Positions 9,159 through 17,989 of a stretch of 64,000 nucleotides of DNA are shown one piece after another. A program made the position numbers and the translations under genes. Source of the DNA: an uncultured SAR86 cluster bacterium (GTDB lineage Bacteria > Pseudomonadota > Gammaproteobacteria > Magnimaribacterales > Magnimaribacteraceae); contig CABYCU010000001.1 in the NCBI GenBank assembly GCA_902517565.1, forward strand, positions 62,001-126,000, written 5' to 3'. The number at the start of each line of letters is the position of its first letter. The first letter of the stretch is position 1. Under the pieces are notes generated by a model, which saw nothing but the letters and a program-made list of their open reading frames with translations, was not told where the DNA came from and made no database searches.

Positions 9159-10382
9159 TTATTTGAAATCAGGATAAGCCTCTACTCCGATCTCAGCTTT
9201 ATCTAGTCCCATTTCTTCATCTTCTTCTGATGCTCTAATTCCTACTATAGAGTCAAGAACCTTTAGAACAACAAAACTAGTTATAAATACCCAGGAGAAT
9301 ATGATTAAAGCTCCTAAGAATTGAGTACTGAATGCTCCTGCCCCTGATAATGGAGTTGCCATAATTCCCCAGATACCGACGGTACCATGGGCAGATATAG
9401 CGCCTACCGGATCATCTATCTTCAATTTTGTATCTAAGATAATCACTGAGAAATATACAATTACGCCACCGATAAGACCTATCAATGTTGCTAAACCACC
9501 AGTAGGTGTATCGGGAGCAGCTGTTATAGCTACTAATCCAGCAATAGCTCCATTAATCGCCATAGTTACATCAGCTTTACCACTGAATATTTTACTGGCA
9601 AATAAGGCACCTAGTACACCTCCAGCAGCGGCCATATTAGTATTTAGAAATACCTGACCTACGGCTATGGCATCAGCAGCTGTATTAATAGCCAACTGAG
9701 AACCACCATTAAAACCAAACCAACCTAACCAAAGCACCAAAGCACCTAAGGCTGCTATTGGTATATTAGATCCAGGAATAGCATAAACAGATCCGTTGTC
9801 TCCATATTTTCCTTTCCTAGCCCCTAAAATAGTAACGGCGGCTAGAGCAGCTGCAGCACCACAAAGATGAACAACTCCTGACCCAGCGAAATCAGTATAA
9901 CCAAGAGCGTCTAGTCCGCCCCCACCCCATTTCCAGTAACCTTGCACAGGATAGATGAAACCTGTTAATACAACTGCAAATGCGAAGAAAGGCAGCAATT
10001 TCATCCTTTCGGCTACTGCACCTGAAACTATAGACATAGCAGTTGCAACGAATACAACTTGGAAAAAGAAGTCTGATCCTTCTGAGTAGGACCCATAAGA
10101 CATGTCTTGATCACCCATTCCAAGCCCTAGATAAGATAAGCTAAATCCAGGTATCCAAGCTGAAACTGCCGAATCCCCAGGATACATTATGAAAAAGCCA
10201 CATACCAAATACATTACACAAGCTATAGAAAATAGACCAAGGTTCTTAGTTACTATCTCTGCAGCGTTTTTTGAACGAACCAATCCAGCTTCCAACATAG
10301 TGAAACCTGCAGCCATCCACATGACTAAAGCACCACTCATCAGAAGGTAGAAGGTATTAAGCGCAAATTCTATTTCTGTCAT
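9159..10382 (-). CDS. amtB: Ammonium transporter, copy 2 (no signal peptide)
   Basis: Second Amt-family ammonium channel, 407 residues. It starts directly with a membrane segment (MTEIEFALNTFYLLMSGALVMW) and the AGFTMLEAGLVRSKN motif, the form found in many bacterial Amt proteins without a cleaved leader. Pore histidines are present in VVHLCGAAAA and AISAHGTVG. The tail (EEDEEMGLDKAEIGVEAYPDF) keeps the acidic, Gly-Leu-Asp GlnK-contact pattern of the first copy. A strong Shine-Dalgarno (AAGGAGAT) precedes it. It lies 14 bases behind its own glnK, so each transporter comes with its own PII partner. Confidence 0.94.
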   Translation of the reverse strand: MTEIEFALNTFYLLMSGALVMWMAAGFTMLEAGLVRSKNAAEIVTKNLGLFSIACVMYLVCGFFIMYPGDSAVSAWIPGFSLSYLGLGMGDQDMSYGSYSEGSDFFFQVVFVATAMSIVSGAVAERMKLLPFFAFAVVLTGFIYPVQGYWKWGGGGLDALGYTDFAGSGVVHLCGAAAALAAVTILGARKGKYGDNGSVYAIPGSNIPIAALGALVLWLGWFGFNGGSQLAINTAADAIAVGQVFLNTNMAAAGGVLGALFASKIFSGKADVTMAINGAIAGLVAITAAPDTPTGGLATLIGLIGGVIVYFSVIILDTKLKIDDPVGAISAHGTVGIWGIMATPLSGAGAFSTQFLGALIIFSWVFITSFVVLKVLDSIVGIRASEEDEEMGLDKAEIGVEAYPDFK

Positions 10383-10396
10383 TTTATCTCCTTAAT

Positions 10397-10735
10397 TTAT
10401 AGCGCGTCTTCGTTTAGATCTCCGGTCCTAATTCGAACCAGTTGATTAAGATCTACAACAAAAATTTTACCGTCACCTATTTTGTTTGAATTAGCAGAAG
10501 TACTTATAGCTTCTACAACCTCGTCAGCTTTATCATCAGATACTGCAATCTCGAGCTTTGTTTTTGGTAACAAATCTACTTCGTATTCAGATCCTCTATA
10601 AAGCTCTGTATGGCCTTTTTGTCTGCCATAACCTTTTACATCTGTCACAGTCAATCCAGAAACACCTACGCTTAAAAGGGCTTCCCTGACTTCGTCAAGC
10701 TTAAAAGGTTTAATAACTGCTGTTATTAACTTCAT
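10397..10735 (-). CDS. glnK: PII signal protein GlnK, copy 2
   Basis: Second 112-residue PII protein with the same T-loop tyrosine (Tyr51 in [11 protein letters not shown]) and the C-terminal VRIRTGDLNEDAL. It differs from the first copy through the body of the protein (for example [17 protein letters not shown] versus VVDFLPK), so the two could form homo- or heterotrimers. A strong Shine-Dalgarno (AAGGAG) and a sigma-54 promoter about 45 bases upstream point to high expression during nitrogen shortage. Confidence 0.95.
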   Translation of the reverse strand: MKLITAVIKPFKLDEVREALLSVGVSGLTVTDVKGYGRQKGHTELYRGSEYEVDLLPKTKLEIAVSDDKADEVVEAISTSANSNKIGDGKIFVVDLNQLVRIRTGDLNEDAL

Positions 10736-10777
10736 TATTTTCTCCTTAAAAATTTTAGAAAAATACAGAAATTAATA

Positions 10778-10793
10778 TGCAATCTATATGCCA
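10778..10793 (-). promoter_or_regulatory. Sigma-54 promoter of glnK-amtB copy 2
   Basis: Read on the minus strand: TGGCAT-N5-TTGCA, one base from the best -24/-12 consensus and with correct spacing. It is about 43 bases before the second glnK start. I see no clear NtrC palindrome upstream; that region runs into the 3' end of waaA. Confidence 0.82.
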
Positions 10794-10886
10794 ATCCCTT
10801 TATAGGCTAATTTTGCGTATTTTGTATTAAGATGTTCTAAGACTGTGCTTAGATAGCAAAACTAGCTCTAGAATCGTGCAGACAGT

Positions 10887-12167
10887 TCATCTATTTAATG
10901 GTTCGCTGAGATGATCAAGTATTACTCCCAAGGCCCCTCGGTTTTGATTAAATACATCTAAAGCTGCCTTGCCCTTTGTATATAAAGTAACATCATCGTC
11001 CATTAGATCTAAAAACTCTTTTGAAATCTCATCTGCACTATGAACGATCTTTAAAGCTTGGTTAGCTCTCAGTTGGTCAGATATATCAGAGAAGTTTCTT
11101 AAACTAGAACCGGTTAATAAAGCTAAGCTTTGTGCAGATGGTTCGAGAAGATTTTGTCCACCGTGGTCAATTAGGCTACCTCCGACGAAAGCAACATCTG
11201 CTAGTGAATATAAAAAATTTAGTTCACCAATAGTATCGCCTAAAAGTACTTGGATATTATTACCCACTTCTGATTTTTTAGATCTTGAGGCAAATGATAA
11301 ACCTGAATCTTTGATAATTTTTTTAACTTTATCAAATCTTTCGAGGTGTCTAGGCACCAATATAAGTAAAGCATTTGGCAGTCTTTTATGTATCATTTTG
11401 AAGGCATTTAAAATTATATCTTCTTCTCCTTCATGAGTGCTTGATGCAATTAGCGTCGGTCTCAATTTCCCTTCTATGGACCAGCTTTGTCGGATGGACT
11501 TTGATATTTCATGAAGTTCATCTGGAACGTCCTGATCAAATTTTAAATTGCCACAAAGATAAATTTTTTTGTCCTTTATAATTTCCATAAAACGAGATTT
11601 ATCAGATTCGAATTGAGCTAAAAGAATGTCTAAGGAATAGAGTGCTGGTTTAATTAAAGCAGAAAATTTAAGATAATTACTTTTAGACTTCTCTGACAAT
11701 CTTGCATTAACTAGTGCTGTATATATTGCTTTTCTTTTGCAACTGAAAATTAAGTTAGGCCATATTTCAGTTTCTATAAGAATTAGCATTCGTGGTTTCC
11801 ATCTTTCCAAGAATAGATCAATGAAAAAAGGTATATCAACAGGTAGGTACTGATGCTTAATTTTACTACCAAGTCTCTCGAGTAATAATTTAGAGCCTGT
11901 TGGTGTTGTGGTGGTTACTAATATTTCAGAATCAGGAAAGTCTTCTATTAGTTTCCTTAATAAAGACATTGACGCGTTAACCTCTCCTACAGATACAGCA
12001 TGAATCCATATAATAGATTTATCTTCTGAAGGTTTATTCTTGCTAAGGCCTAACCTTTCACCCCATCTATATAAATATTCCCTATTATTTAAACTCTTCC
12101 AACATAATCGCAAAAAATAGACAGGCAGTAATAAGGAAAATAAAGCTGTGTAGAGGTTTCTAGACAT
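10887..12167 (-). CDS. waaA: 3-deoxy-D-manno-octulosonic acid (Kdo) transferase
   Basis: Membrane-bound enzyme that adds Kdo from CMP-Kdo to the lipid A precursor on the cytoplasmic face, starting the LPS core. The 426-residue protein has an N-terminal hydrophobic anchor (about 4-22), then IHAVSVGE, where Glu62 corresponds to the catalytic base, ETEIWPN, the VPRHLERF segment, and the GGSLIDHGGQNLLEP donor-binding motif. It is divergent from hldD, with a 7-bp inverted repeat in the 46-base gap. There is no clear terminator before the downstream glnK promoter. Confidence 0.96.
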   Translation of the reverse strand: MSRNLYTALFSLLLPVYFLRLCWKSLNNREYLYRWGERLGLSKNKPSEDKSIIWIHAVSVGEVNASMSLLRKLIEDFPDSEILVTTTTPTGSKLLLERLGSKIKHQYLPVDIPFFIDLFLERWKPRMLILIETEIWPNLIFSCKRKAIYTALVNARLSEKSKSNYLKFSALIKPALYSLDILLAQFESDKSRFMEIIKDKKIYLCGNLKFDQDVPDELHEISKSIRQSWSIEGKLRPTLIASSTHEGEEDIILNAFKMIHKRLPNALLILVPRHLERFDKVKKIIKDSGLSFASRSKKSEVGNNIQVLLGDTIGELNFLYSLADVAFVGGSLIDHGGQNLLEPSAQSLALLTGSSLRNFSDISDQLRANQALKIVHSADEISKEFLDLMDDDVTLYTKGKAALDVFNQNRGALGVILDHLSEPLNR

Positions 12168-12169
12168 GA

Positions 12170-12187
12170 GGCTATGCTAACATAGCC
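12170..12187. repeat. Short inverted repeat between waaA and hldD
   Basis: GGCTATG-CTAA-CATAGCC, a perfect 7-bp stem with 4-base loop, begins 2 bases upstream of the waaA start codon. It could be an operator for the divergent pair or a hairpin in the waaA leader near the start codon. No U run follows, so it is not a terminator. Confidence 0.55.
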
Positions 12188-12213
12188 ATTATTCCTTAAT
12201 TAAATTAATAATT

Positions 12214-13182
12214 GTGATAGTAGTAACCGGCAGTAATGGATTTATAGGATCAAATCTAATAAAAGGTCTTAACAAAGAAGGCTATAAGGATATCATCGCT
12301 GTAGATGATCATTCCAATCCTGAGCTCAAAGAAAATATTGCACATTGTGATATTCAAGAATATGTAGAAATAGATGAATTCCTTCGTGATGTTCAACAAA
12401 ATAAGATTGATGGATCAGATCTTAGAGCAATTTTTCATCAAGGGGCCTGTTCTAATACTATGGAATGGGATGCAGAATACTTATATAAGAATAATCTTTT
12501 GTATTCAAAAGAGCTTTTAAATTTATCAAAGAAATCTAATACACCACTAATATACGCCTCTTCCGCCTCTGTATACGGGAGCGGTAAGGTTTTCGAGGAG
12601 TCTATAGAAAATGAGGACCCGATAAATTTGTATGCATATTCCAAATTTAAATTTGATCAGTTAGTAAGACAAGAATTGAACCAAAATCATACTCAAATTG
12701 TGGGATTGAGATACTTTAATGTTTATGGGCCCCAAGAAAACCACAAAGGTAATATGGCAAGCGTTGCTTATCATCTGCATAATCAATTGAAAAGTAATAA
12801 CAAGATAAAGCTATTTGAAGGATCTGATGGATTTGACGATGGAGAGCAACGAAGAGACTTTATATATGTAGAAGATGTAGTAAAAGTAAATCTTTGGTTT
12901 CTAAAAAATATAACGATTTCGGGAATATTCAATGTTGGTACTGGAAAAAGTCAGACGTTTAATGATGTTGCTAACGCAGTTATAGATTGGAATGGAAAAG
13001 GTAAGATAGAATATATTAAATTTCCAGAAAATCTCAAAGGCGCTTATCAGAGTTTTACAGAGGCGAATATATCTAAATTAAGAGAAGCTGGTTACAACGA
13101 TGAATTCCTCAGTGTCCAGGAAGGTGTAAAATGCTATATAGATAGTCTAGAGGCTTGGCCAAAAAATGAACCACCCAAATAA
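12214..13182 (+). CDS. hldD: ADP-L-glycero-D-manno-heptose 6-epimerase
   Basis: Last step of ADP-heptose synthesis for the LPS inner core; inverts C6 of ADP-D-glycero-D-manno-heptose. The protein begins at a GTG codon, so that the NADP-binding motif TGSNGFIG falls at residues 5-12, as expected for an extended SDR enzyme with almost no leader. The catalytic YAYSK (YxxxK) and the GLRYFNVYGP segment are present. Length 322 is close to the usual 310. Its last 17 bases overlap the next gene, which also works on the LPS precursor. Confidence 0.93.
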   Translation: MIVVTGSNGFIGSNLIKGLNKEGYKDIIAVDDHSNPELKENIAHCDIQEYVEIDEFLRDVQQNKIDGSDLRAIFHQGACSNTMEWDAEYLYKNNLLYSKELLNLSKKSNTPLIYASSASVYGSGKVFEESIENEDPINLYAYSKFKFDQLVRQELNQNHTQIVGLRYFNVYGPQENHKGNMASVAYHLHNQLKSNNKIKLFEGSDGFDDGEQRRDFIYVEDVVKVNLWFLKNITISGIFNVGTGKSQTFNDVANAVIDWNGKGKIEYIKFPENLKGAYQSFTEANISKLREAGYNDEFLSVQEGVKCYIDSLEAWPKNEPPK

Positions 13183-14134
13183 TCTGCTTAAAAATAAAGA
13201 TCCTCAATTCTCTGTAAACCTTTTTTCCCCTAAGAATATAATAACTTGGTTAGGAGTTATTTTTCTAAGATTGTTATCAATGCTTCCTTACAAAATTCTG
13301 ATGAGAATTGGCAACTCCACCGGAAACTTAATATACAAAGCTAGCCCACATAGAAAAGAAATAAGCAGGACTAACATCAATAGATGTCTTGATATTGAAG
13401 GCGAAATTTTAGAAAAAGTTGTTCGCTTAAATTTTCAAGCTGTTGGAAGAGGAATCTTCGAAATGGCACTTGCTTGGTGGGCTTCTGATTACAGAATCAA
13501 AAAGTTAGACACAAAATTAATCAATGGGGACTTATTAAGAAATCAAGAGACTGGTGTTCTAGTTCTTATCAAGCACTCTACACATCTAGAATTAGATTTG
13601 AGGCTATTAAGTCAATTTTTTAATTTGACAGGGATGTATAAAATACAAACAAATGATGTAATCAACTATGTAATGATCAAAGCTAGAAATAATTACATAA
13701 AAGGCTCATTAACAAATAAAGAAGCTCTCAAAGCTATTAGATGGATACGTTCTGGAGAAATTTTTCTTTATGCTGCGGATCAAGATTACGGTTCTAAAGT
13801 CTCTAGGATGATTCCTTTTTTTGGATATGATGCTGCCACAGTTACCTTTCCTGCTCTCTTTGCGAACAAAAATATTAAGATAGTATTTGCTGACGTGTCT
13901 AAAGTAGAAGATGTTTATGAAATCGAGCTTCATGAATTAGAAAACGAAAAAGATGAAGAAGTTTTTCTAACACAAATGAACAAACATTATGAAAAATTTA
14001 TAAAAAAGGAACCTGAAGGCTATCTTTGGATGCACAGACGTTTTAAATCGAACCCAGAAGGTTCAATTTATTCACCCTGGGCGAGGAGAGAGAAAAAAAG
14101 GAAGAAAAGGAGATTCGAAAGAGAGTCAAATTAA
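13166..14134 (+). CDS. Lipid A late acyltransferase (LpxL/LpxM family)
   Basis: Member of the lysophospholipid acyltransferase family that adds secondary acyl chains to Kdo2-lipid A at the inner membrane. It has an N-terminal hydrophobic stretch (about 23-45), the catalytic H-x4-E pattern (His137 to Glu142 in KHSTHLEL), the AADQDYG segment that matches the LpxL/LpxM ADQDxG block, and a strongly basic C-terminus (RREKKRKKRR) that would sit on the membrane. Length 322 fits. I cannot tell LpxL from LpxM from sequence alone. It overlaps hldD by 17 bases and its stop codon interlocks with the convergent hldE stop. Confidence 0.88.
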   Translation: MNHPNNLLKNKDPQFSVNLFSPKNIITWLGVIFLRLLSMLPYKILMRIGNSTGNLIYKASPHRKEISRTNINRCLDIEGEILEKVVRLNFQAVGRGIFEMALAWWASDYRIKKLDTKLINGDLLRNQETGVLVLIKHSTHLELDLRLLSQFFNLTGMYKIQTNDVINYVMIKARNNYIKGSLTNKEALKAIRWIRSGEIFLYAADQDYGSKVSRMIPFFGYDAATVTFPALFANKNIKIVFADVSKVEDVYEIELHELENEKDEEVFLTQMNKHYEKFIKKEPEGYLWMHRRFKSNPEGSIYSPWARREKKRKKRRFERESN

Positions 14135-15543
14135 CGCATCTTTGAAATGATATTTGTTGTAGATAAACCATCAACTAGTGGAACGGTTACTACCCTGCCA
14201 CCAGACTCTGTTACCACTTTATATCCAACTATTTCCTTTACCTTGTAATCTCCTCCTTTAACCAAGATATTAGGCTTTATGGCTTTTATAAGTTTAATAG
14301 GAGTTTTATCTTCAAAAACAACCACCTTATCTACACACTTTAAAGATGCTAAAACTTCTGCCCTGTGCACTAGATTATTTAATGGCCTTCCCTTACCTTT
14401 TAGAGCTTTTACTGATTGATCTGAGTTGATACCAACAATCAGTTCATCTCCAAGTTGTTTAGCAGCCTTGAGGTATCTAATATGTCCAGCATGAAGGATA
14501 TCAAAACAACCATTAGTAAAAACGATCTTTTTATTTCTTTTGCGAAGATCATTTGAGTATGACTCGGACTCATCTATAGATAAAAAGGGTTCTGCTTGAT
14601 TTAAGAGGGGACTAATCTCTGGTTGACTAACTGTTGCTGTTCCTGATTTTCCTACAACTATTCCAGCGGCAATATTAGCCAGTTTTATTGAATCTGACAG
14701 ACTAAAACCTCCGGCAAGTCCTGCACCAATACTTGCAATGACGGTATCTCCAGCACCCGATACATCGAAGACATCTTTTGCTTCTGTTGAGAAATCAAAC
14801 CTGGCAACCCTTCCATTTACATTCTCGAGTAAAGTCATGCCTTTCGAACCTCTTGTTATTAAAAGTGAATCTAATTTTAGAGACTTAATTAACTCTTTAC
14901 CTTTTTTTGTAATATCAGCTTCTCTTTTAATACTGCCAACAACTCTTTCAAACTCCAAGAAGTTTGGAGTAATGATATTTGCTGATTTATATTTAGTAAA
15001 ATCATCACCTTTAGGGTCTATTAAAATTATTTTATTTAGTTTTTTCGCTTCTCTTATAAGTGCAGGTATATTTTTTAGAGTGCCTTTCCCGTAATCAGAA
15101 ATAATCAATACATTATTCTTTTTCAGGTTTATATGCTTTTTGTAGTTGGATAAAGTGGAAGTCCAGTCCTCATCAGTAAATTCTTCTTCTTCGTCTATTC
15201 TAATGAGTTGTTGTTGTGCAGCTAACAGTCTTAACTTGGTAATAGTAGGATGCTTAGATACACTTATTACATTTTTAATGTTGTTTTGTTTAAGTAATGC
15301 TTTAATTTGTTTAGAAGAGTTATCTCTTCCAGTTACACCAATTAAAGTAACATTAGTCCCTAAGCTAGATAAATTAAGTGCCACATTTGCTGCACCGCCC
15401 AATCTAATTTCTTCTTTGGATGGTTTTAGAACGGGAACCGGTGCTTCTGGTGAAACCCTATCAACACTTCCAGATACATATCTATCTAATATGATGTCTC
15501 CAAAAACGACAACATTTCCTTTCGATAACATTTTAAGATTCAT
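14131..15543 (-). CDS. hldE: Bifunctional heptose 7-phosphate kinase / heptose 1-phosphate adenylyltransferase
   Basis: Performs two steps of ADP-heptose synthesis. The N-terminal half (about 1-315) is a ribokinase/PfkB domain with GGAANVALNL and the catalytic DVSGAGDT. The C-terminal part (about 335-470) is a nucleotidyltransferase with FTNGCFDILHAGH (HxGH) and the KGGDYK segment. At 470 residues it is the normal fused form. It supplies the heptose epimerised by HldD and used by WaaF, both encoded close by. The gene is convergent with the lipid A acyltransferase, the stop codons overlapping by 4 bases. Confidence 0.96.
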   Translation of the reverse strand: MNLKMLSKGNVVVFGDIILDRYVSGSVDRVSPEAPVPVLKPSKEEIRLGGAANVALNLSSLGTNVTLIGVTGRDNSSKQIKALLKQNNIKNVISVSKHPTITKLRLLAAQQQLIRIDEEEEFTDEDWTSTLSNYKKHINLKKNNVLIISDYGKGTLKNIPALIREAKKLNKIILIDPKGDDFTKYKSANIITPNFLEFERVVGSIKREADITKKGKELIKSLKLDSLLITRGSKGMTLLENVNGRVARFDFSTEAKDVFDVSGAGDTVIASIGAGLAGGFSLSDSIKLANIAAGIVVGKSGTATVSQPEISPLLNQAEPFLSIDESESYSNDLRKRNKKIVFTNGCFDILHAGHIRYLKAAKQLGDELIVGINSDQSVKALKGKGRPLNNLVHRAEVLASLKCVDKVVVFEDKTPIKLIKAIKPNILVKGGDYKVKEIVGYKVVTESGGRVVTVPLVDGLSTTNIISKMR

Positions 15544-15644
15544 ACACCTATCAATTATATACCTTGAGATACTATTGCTGATCTATATTATTTAAATAAG
15601 TATTTCACTTAAAGTAATTAATTTTTTATATATAGACTAACGCT

Positions 15645-16265
15645 ATGCCAATTAACCTACCAATAGATATTAATAAAGTAAAAGGCTTCTTAGACCCTAT
15701 AGAAGGTGAAGCTATTTATTCTTATGCTAAAGAATATACTAAGAATGGTCATGCTTTGGAGATTGGAAGTTACTGCGGTAAGTCTGCCGTATATATAGGC
15801 TCAGCAGTCAAAGAAAATAATCAAAGACTATATTCAATAGATCATCATAAAGGTTCTGAAGAACAACAACCGGGAGAGGAGTTTTTTGATCCAGACCTTG
15901 TAAATAAACAAGGGAATGGGATTGATACACTTCCACACTTTCTGGAGACTATTAGATTATCTAATCTTGAGAAGATTGTAATTCCTATAGTTTCATCATC
16001 GAAAGAGGCTTATGAAGATTTAAAAATAGACTTCAATATGGTTTTTATAGATGGAGGTCATAGCGAGGAAGCTGCTCAATATGACTATAGAATGTGGTCT
16101 AAGAGATTAAATCCTGGAGGTTTATTAGCAATACATGATGTCTTTCCAAATCCAGAAGATGGTGGCAGACCTCCTTATAATATTTATTTAAAAGCTCTTG
16201 AAAGTGGAGATTTCCAAGAAATAGAATTGATTAAATCTCTTAGTCTATTGAAGAAGTTGGACTAG
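15645..16265 (+). CDS. Class I SAM-dependent methyltransferase (Methyltransf_24 type)
   Basis: A 206-residue protein with a SAM-binding Rossmann fold: motif I LEIGSYCGKSAVYIG (around residues 38-52), the acidic YSIDHH after strand 2, and VFIDGGHSEEAAQYD followed by LNPGGLLAIHDV. This layout is typical of Methyltransf_24 enzymes that are often found near glycan or surface polysaccharide genes. The substrate is unknown. It ends 5 bases before the convergent toroid-protein gene. From context it may act on a sugar or glycolipid, but only position supports this. Confidence 0.8.
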   Translation: MPINLPIDINKVKGFLDPIEGEAIYSYAKEYTKNGHALEIGSYCGKSAVYIGSAVKENNQRLYSIDHHKGSEEQQPGEEFFDPDLVNKQGNGIDTLPHFLETIRLSNLEKIVIPIVSSSKEAYEDLKIDFNMVFIDGGHSEEAAQYDYRMWSKRLNPGGLLAIHDVFPNPEDGGRPPYNIYLKALESGDFQEIELIKSLSLLKKLD

Positions 16266-16270
16266 GTACT

Positions 16271-17281
16271 TTAAACCCAAGATTTAGAAAATAGTTCTGA
16301 GCCTGGAGAAAAATGATATAAAGCATCTGCTGCTAACAATACGGCTCCTGCTGTCCAAGTTGGTTTCTCTACCGGCCAAAACTTTTTATCCGTATATACA
16401 TAACCTGTCCAATACAATCCGTCTTTTTCGTCACGCCATTGATGTAAAGAATTAAAAAGAGCCTCAGCCTCATGGAGCAGTCCTATTTTTACAAGAGCTG
16501 TTACTAGCTCAGAACTTTCCGCAACAGTCACCCATGGCTCTTCTTTAACACACTTACATCCCATATCTTCCACTAAAAATTCTGCCCACTTAGAATTTAT
16601 CTGTTCAATGCTCTTTTCTTTATCATAAACGCCGCATAAAACAGGATAGTACCAATCCATACTGTATCTCGATTTACTTTCCCAACTTCTATCATATCTT
16701 TCTGGATTTTCATTAATTGAGTATTTTAGTTTTTTCATTGAGAGCAGAATGTCCTCTGAAGACTTACCGAAAAGATTAAAAATTGCAGCTGAGCACTCTA
16801 AGCTCTTATAAATCGAGCTGCTGCCAGTAATCAATGAATCATCCAGTATCTCTTTACCTTCTTCAGATGCCCAATAAATATCACCATTCTCTGTTTGCAT
16901 TGAGAGCACAAAATCTATTGCCTTCGATAAAGTAGGCAGCATTTTTTCAATAAAAATTTTGTCTTCAAAGATTAAATAGTAATGCCATAATCCAGTTGCG
17001 ATATATGCAGAAAAGTTAGTTTCCCTTCTTTTAGTCATGGGAATGGAGTTCAAGTATTCCGCATACCAAGAACCATCAGTCAGTTGATTATCTCTTAACC
17101 ATAAGAATGCTTTCTCACTTTCTACCTTTTTTTTTGCTATCGAAAGACCCATCGCTGCTTCAATGTGGTCCCAAGGATCTAGTTTCTCCTCAGATTCCCA
17201 TGGGATAGAGCCATCTTCATTTTGAACAGACAAGATGTAGTCTATTGAGTTGCTGTAAAACTCTAGGTTAGAACTTCGCAT
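16271..17281 (-). CDS. Alpha/alpha-toroid protein, prenyltransferase/squalene-cyclase-like
   Basis: A 336-residue, Trp-rich protein built from repeated helical units, each with a QxxDGSWxxE-like signature: VQNEDGSIPWESE (near 19), LTDGSWYAEY (near 68), MQTENGDIYWASEE (near 133), and WRDEKDGLYWTGY (near 285). This is the pattern of (alpha/alpha)6 toroids such as terpene cyclase and prenyltransferase beta-like domains, or some glycan-active barrels. It has no signal peptide. The cyclase DXDD acid motif is not evident, so enzymatic squalene cyclisation is unlikely. It is the last gene of the ilvE-waaF run and abuts the methyltransferase gene with no gap. The role is unknown. Confidence 0.7.
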   Translation of the reverse strand: MRSSNLEFYSNSIDYILSVQNEDGSIPWESEEKLDPWDHIEAAMGLSIAKKKVESEKAFLWLRDNQLTDGSWYAEYLNSIPMTKRRETNFSAYIATGLWHYYLIFEDKIFIEKMLPTLSKAIDFVLSMQTENGDIYWASEEGKEILDDSLITGSSSIYKSLECSAAIFNLFGKSSEDILLSMKKLKYSINENPERYDRSWESKSRYSMDWYYPVLCGVYDKEKSIEQINSKWAEFLVEDMGCKCVKEEPWVTVAESSELVTALVKIGLLHEAEALFNSLHQWRDEKDGLYWTGYVYTDKKFWPVEKPTWTAGAVLLAADALYHFSPGSELFSKSWV

Positions 17282-17989
17282 CTAGATGGGCTTTCTAAAA
17301 TACATTACGAGACTTTTACCAATAAGCGGCTGAAGAATCGCTTCTAATATTTTTGTAAAAAGAGGCTTTTTCATTAAATCCCATACCAATAGCTTATGGT
17401 AAATCTTCACTGCATATGAAGTTTCTTTTGTATCCCAGAATAGACATTGAAGCCACCAATAAGGGGAGTGTAATCCATGTGCCCAATGAAAAGACTCATA
17501 TTTTAAACCATTTAGAACCGCTAATTCCTTTAATTGATTGTGTTTAAAGATCCTTACATGGCCTCCAGGTGTCTTTGAATATTCTTCACTCAATTTCCAG
17601 CAAATTAACTCAGGTAAATATCTTGGAACACTGAGTGCCATTATTCCACCTGGCCTTAGAACTCTAACTAATTCTTTAATTGAGTCTTCTGGGGAGTCTA
17701 CATGCTCTAAAACTTCACTACACATAACCGCATCAAATGAAGAACTCTCAACTGGAATATCGTTGATATTACATACCCCAAAAGTACAAAAAGTATCAAG
17801 CCCTGAAAGATCAAAATCTTTTAATCTAGACTTTGCCGTATTTAAGTCCTCTAAGGAAAGGTCTAAGCCTATGACATTTGCAGGAGTTTCCAATAAAGCG
17901 CCTATAGAATGCCTCCCTTCACCGCAACCCATGTCCAGTAATAGTTGATCCTTTTCAAGATTAAGTTTTTTATACTTTATTGTGTTCAT
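17282..17989 (-). CDS. Class I SAM-dependent methyltransferase
   Basis: Methyltransferase of the UbiE/Methyltransf_11 type: motif I LLLDMGCGEGRHS, the post-I acidic GLDLS, motif II-like DAVMCSEVLEHV, and motif III VLRPGGIMALSVPR. The open frame reaches 18055, which would overlap the upstream glycosyltransferase by 86 bases. I start it at the ATG at 17989 (protein MNTIKYKKLNLEK...), leaving a 20-base overlap and a more normal N-terminus of 235 residues. Sandwiched between a GT4 enzyme and a toroid protein, it may modify the same glycan or lipid-linked product; the substrate cannot be read from sequence. Confidence 0.8.
   Translation of the reverse strand: MNTIKYKKLNLEKDQLLLDMGCGEGRHSIGALLETPANVIGLDLSLEDLNTAKSRLKDFDLSGLDTFCTFGVCNINDIPVESSSFDAVMCSEVLEHVDSPEDSIKELVRVLRPGGIMALSVPRYLPELICWKLSEEYSKTPGGHVRIFKHNQLKELAVLNGLKYESFHWAHGLHSPYWWLQCLFWDTKETSYAVKIYHKLLVWDLMKKPLFTKILEAILQPLIGKSLVMYFRKPI

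Noticed and set aside
15146-15595. 149-codon plus-strand frame
   Set aside because: It is antisense to hldE, whose kinase motifs are unambiguous.
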